Made by a program: the position numbers and the translations under genes. From a bacterium (GTDB lineage Bacteria; ARS69): DNA of 8,669 bases. The DNA lies in the NCBI GenBank assembly GCA_025774865.1, contig JALGZO010000482.1:1-8669 (forward strand). The letters run 5' to 3'. Below, in pieces: positions 7,257 through 8,669 of this stretch; position 1 is the stretch's first letter, and every line of letters starts with the position of its first letter. The notes under the pieces were generated by a model. That model was not told the origin of the DNA, searched no databases, and saw only the letters and a list, made by a program, of their open reading frames with translations.

Positions 7257-7365
7257 GACGGGCTCCTTTCGAAAGTCGGGCTATCGTATCATACCGAGAC
7301 AGCAAGCCTGCACTCCCCGACGATGACGGTCAAGCCAGGTAACTCGCCTCCGGATAAAGGGTTCG
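7257..7365. promoter_or_regulatory. Divergent intergenic region between ku operon and ligD-type gene
   Basis: This 109-bp gap must hold promoters for both halves of the NHEJ locus. It is the most AT-containing stretch nearby. At 7286-7294 lies GTATCATAC, a perfect 4-1-4 dyad that presents TATCAT on the plus strand and TATGAT on the minus strand, each one mismatch from a -10 hexamer. No good -35 lies at the right distance on either strand. GTCGGG (7275-7280) and CCCGAC (7316-7321) form a further six-base inverted repeat flanking it. These are candidate promoter or operator elements only; short dyads arise by chance. Confidence 0.4.
7263..7269 (-). promoter_or_regulatory. Shine-Dalgarno of ku, inside a perfect palindrome
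   Basis: Read on the minus strand this is AAAGGAG, six bases before the ku ATG, and it fixes the ku start. It partly overlaps the ten-base perfect palindrome CTTTCGAAAG at 7266-7275. A protein bound there, or base pairing in the leader, could affect ku translation or transcription, but the palindrome is short. Confidence 0.75.
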
Positions 7366-8669
7366 ATGGCCAAGAAGAGACTCTCGATCGACGAATACCG
7401 GGCGAAGCGCGACTTCGGCAAGACGCCGGAACCGGATGCAAAGAAGGCGACGCCGGCCGCGGACGAGACGCACGCCGGTCGCTTCGTCATTCACCGACAC
7501 GAAGCTCGCCGCCTCCACTACGACTTGCGCCTCGAGATGGAGGGCGTCTTGAAGTCCTTCGCCGTTCCGAAGGGCTTCTCGTGGGTTCCGGAAGACAAGC
7601 ACCTCGCGGTGCGCACCGAGGACCATCCGATCGAGTACCTCGAGTTCGACGGTGTCATTCCCAAGGGCGAATACGGCGCCGGCACCATGACGATCTGGGA
7701 CTCGGGCCGCTACGAGCTCCGCAACGGCGACGGACTCGTGGGGCTGGACGAAGGGAAGCTCGAGATCGTCCTGGCGGGTGGCCGGCTTCGCGGCCAGTGG
7801 GACATGGTGAAGACCTCGCAGGGCGAGAACGACTGGCTCATCTTCAAGGTCCGCGATCGCTACGCGCGGGCGGAGGGCGAGTCGGTCTTTCCTCTCGACT
7901 TGTCACGAGCAGCGACCTGTGAGCTGTCCGATCCGAGGGCGGTCATGCGCCCGGCGGAAACGGTCCCGCCGTTCTCGGACCCCGACTGGCTCTTCGAGCT
8001 GACGTTCGCCGGCAAGCGGCTCCGCCCCGCGGTTCGGGGTGACGACGTGCGCTTCTTCGATGCGACGGGGAAGGTGTTCCGCGCCGAGCTGCCGGAGATC
8101 GCCCGCGACCTGCGTCGCCTTCGCGCGGGGACTGCTCTCTTGGACGGCGTCGTAGTCGCGCACGACGCTCACGAGCGTCCCGACCGCGAGCTTCTCGAGA
8201 AGCGGCTCGCCACCAAGGACACGGCGGAGCTCGTCTACTACGCCTTCGACCTGCTGCACTTCGAGAACTGGGATCTCGCCGGCTTCCCGCTCCTGGATCG
8301 GAAGCGCTCGCTGCATTCGATCGTACCGACGCTGCCGTGCATTCTCTACGTGGACCATGTGGTGGGACGGGGCGAAGAGCTCTGCGAGATGGTGGAGCGC
8401 GGTGGCCTCCCGGGCGCCATCGCGAAGCGCGGCGGCTCCGTTTACACCGCGGGGCCGTCGGGCGACTGGCGTGAGATCCCGTCGGGCGGGGGCGGCGGGC
8501 GCAAGAAGAAGAGCGTGACCGAGAGTCTCGGTTCCGGGGGAGGGCGGCGGGCCGCCTCCAGGGTGAAGATCACGAATCGGAACAAGGTCTACTGGCCGAA
8601 GGAAGGGATCACGAAGGGCGAGCTTCTCGACTACTACGACCGCGTCGCGGAAGTGATCCTCCCGTACTT
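7366..8669 (+). CDS. ligD: LigD-type NHEJ protein: 3'-phosphoesterase, degenerate ligase domain, start of polymerase domain (partial)
   Basis: The first 434 codons of a gene running off the right edge. Residues about 38-165 are the LigD 3'-phosphoesterase domain, which trims 3' ends. His45, His51, Asp53, Arg55, His87 and Tyr91 reproduce, with the same spacing, the catalytic set I recall from Pseudomonas LigD (42, 48, 50, 52, 84, 88). Residues about 187-372 align with a ligase core, but motif I reads ELTFAGKR (Lys to Thr213, Asp to Ala215). The metal-site Glu is Val262 (LDGVVV), motif IV has Pro349 for Glu, and motif V reads WREIP instead of WLKIK. No OB-fold follows. A Gly/Lys/Ser-rich linker (about 373-399) leads straight to KITNRNKVYWPKEGITKGEL, the opening of the primase-polymerase domain. 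Domain order is thus PE-(pseudo)ligase-Pol, as in Pseudomonas. The start is ATG 7366 with AAAGGG just upstream; an in-frame stop at 7324-7326 excludes longer versions. It probably works with the Ku and ligase encoded divergently. Confidence 0.92.
   Translation, partial: MAKKRLSIDEYRAKRDFGKTPEPDAKKATPAADETHAGRFVIHRHEARRLHYDLRLEMEGVLKSFAVPKGFSWVPEDKHLAVRTEDHPIEYLEFDGVIPKGEYGAGTMTIWDSGRYELRNGDGLVGLDEGKLEIVLAGGRLRGQWDMVKTSQGENDWLIFKVRDRYARAEGESVFPLDLSRAATCELSDPRAVMRPAETVPPFSDPDWLFELTFAGKRLRPAVRGDDVRFFDATGKVFRAELPEIARDLRRLRAGTALLDGVVVAHDAHERPDRELLEKRLATKDTAELVYYAFDLLHFENWDLAGFPLLDRKRSLHSIVPTLPCILYVDHVVGRGEELCEMVERGGLPGAIAKRGGSVYTAGPSGDWREIPSGGGGGRKKKSVTESLGSGGGRRAASRVKITNRNKVYWPKEGITKGELLDYYDRVAEVILPY

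Noticed and set aside
6747-7922. 391-codon plus-strand open frame spanning ku, the intergenic region and the start of the LigD-type gene
   Set aside because: The first half is antisense to ku and the second half is an out-of-frame reading of the phosphoesterase domain.

Overview
The window is a GC-rich (roughly 65% by eye), tightly packed bacterial chromosome segment. Genes are separated by only a few bases or overlap by 4 nt, and several use GTG starts. No rRNA, tRNA, integrase, transposase, CRISPR array or phage gene is visible. There is no reliable taxonomic marker. The composition, the NHEJ genes and a BRCT-MerR-TPR fusion protein would suit a large-genome, free-living soil or sediment bacterium (for example Planctomycetota, Myxococcota, Acidobacteriota or an uncultured relative), but this is a weak inference.

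Left part (1-4172): the last codons of an endonuclease/exonuclease/phosphatase-like protein are followed by a convergent YihY/BrkB-family membrane protein gene (minus strand). Divergent from that gene is a three-gene ABC-2 exporter operon (plus strand): an ATPase and two permeases. The ATPase gene is broken. About 70-80 bp, including the ABC signature motif, are missing near 1380 and the frame changes there. The two permease genes are intact.

Right part (4179-8669): a bacterial non-homologous end-joining locus. A minus-strand operon runs ku (7256-6357), a stand-alone ATP-dependent DNA ligase (6360-5437, 4-nt overlap with ku), then a 413-aa protein combining BRCT, MerR-type HTH and TPR domains (5420-4179, 16-nt gap). 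Divergently, across a 109-bp intergenic region, starts a LigD-type protein (7366 to the window edge). It has an intact-looking 3'-phosphoesterase domain and the beginning of a primase-polymerase domain. Between them is a ligase-like domain that has lost the catalytic lysine and several other nucleotidyltransferase residues, and has no OB-fold.

The most interesting reading is a rearranged NHEJ system. End-processing sits on one polypeptide with a degenerate pseudo-ligase core, sealing is done by a separate ligase made with Ku, and a BRCT/MerR/TPR protein is co-transcribed as a candidate regulator or scaffold. The domain assignments are read from the sequence; the division of labour and the role of the BRCT protein are inference.
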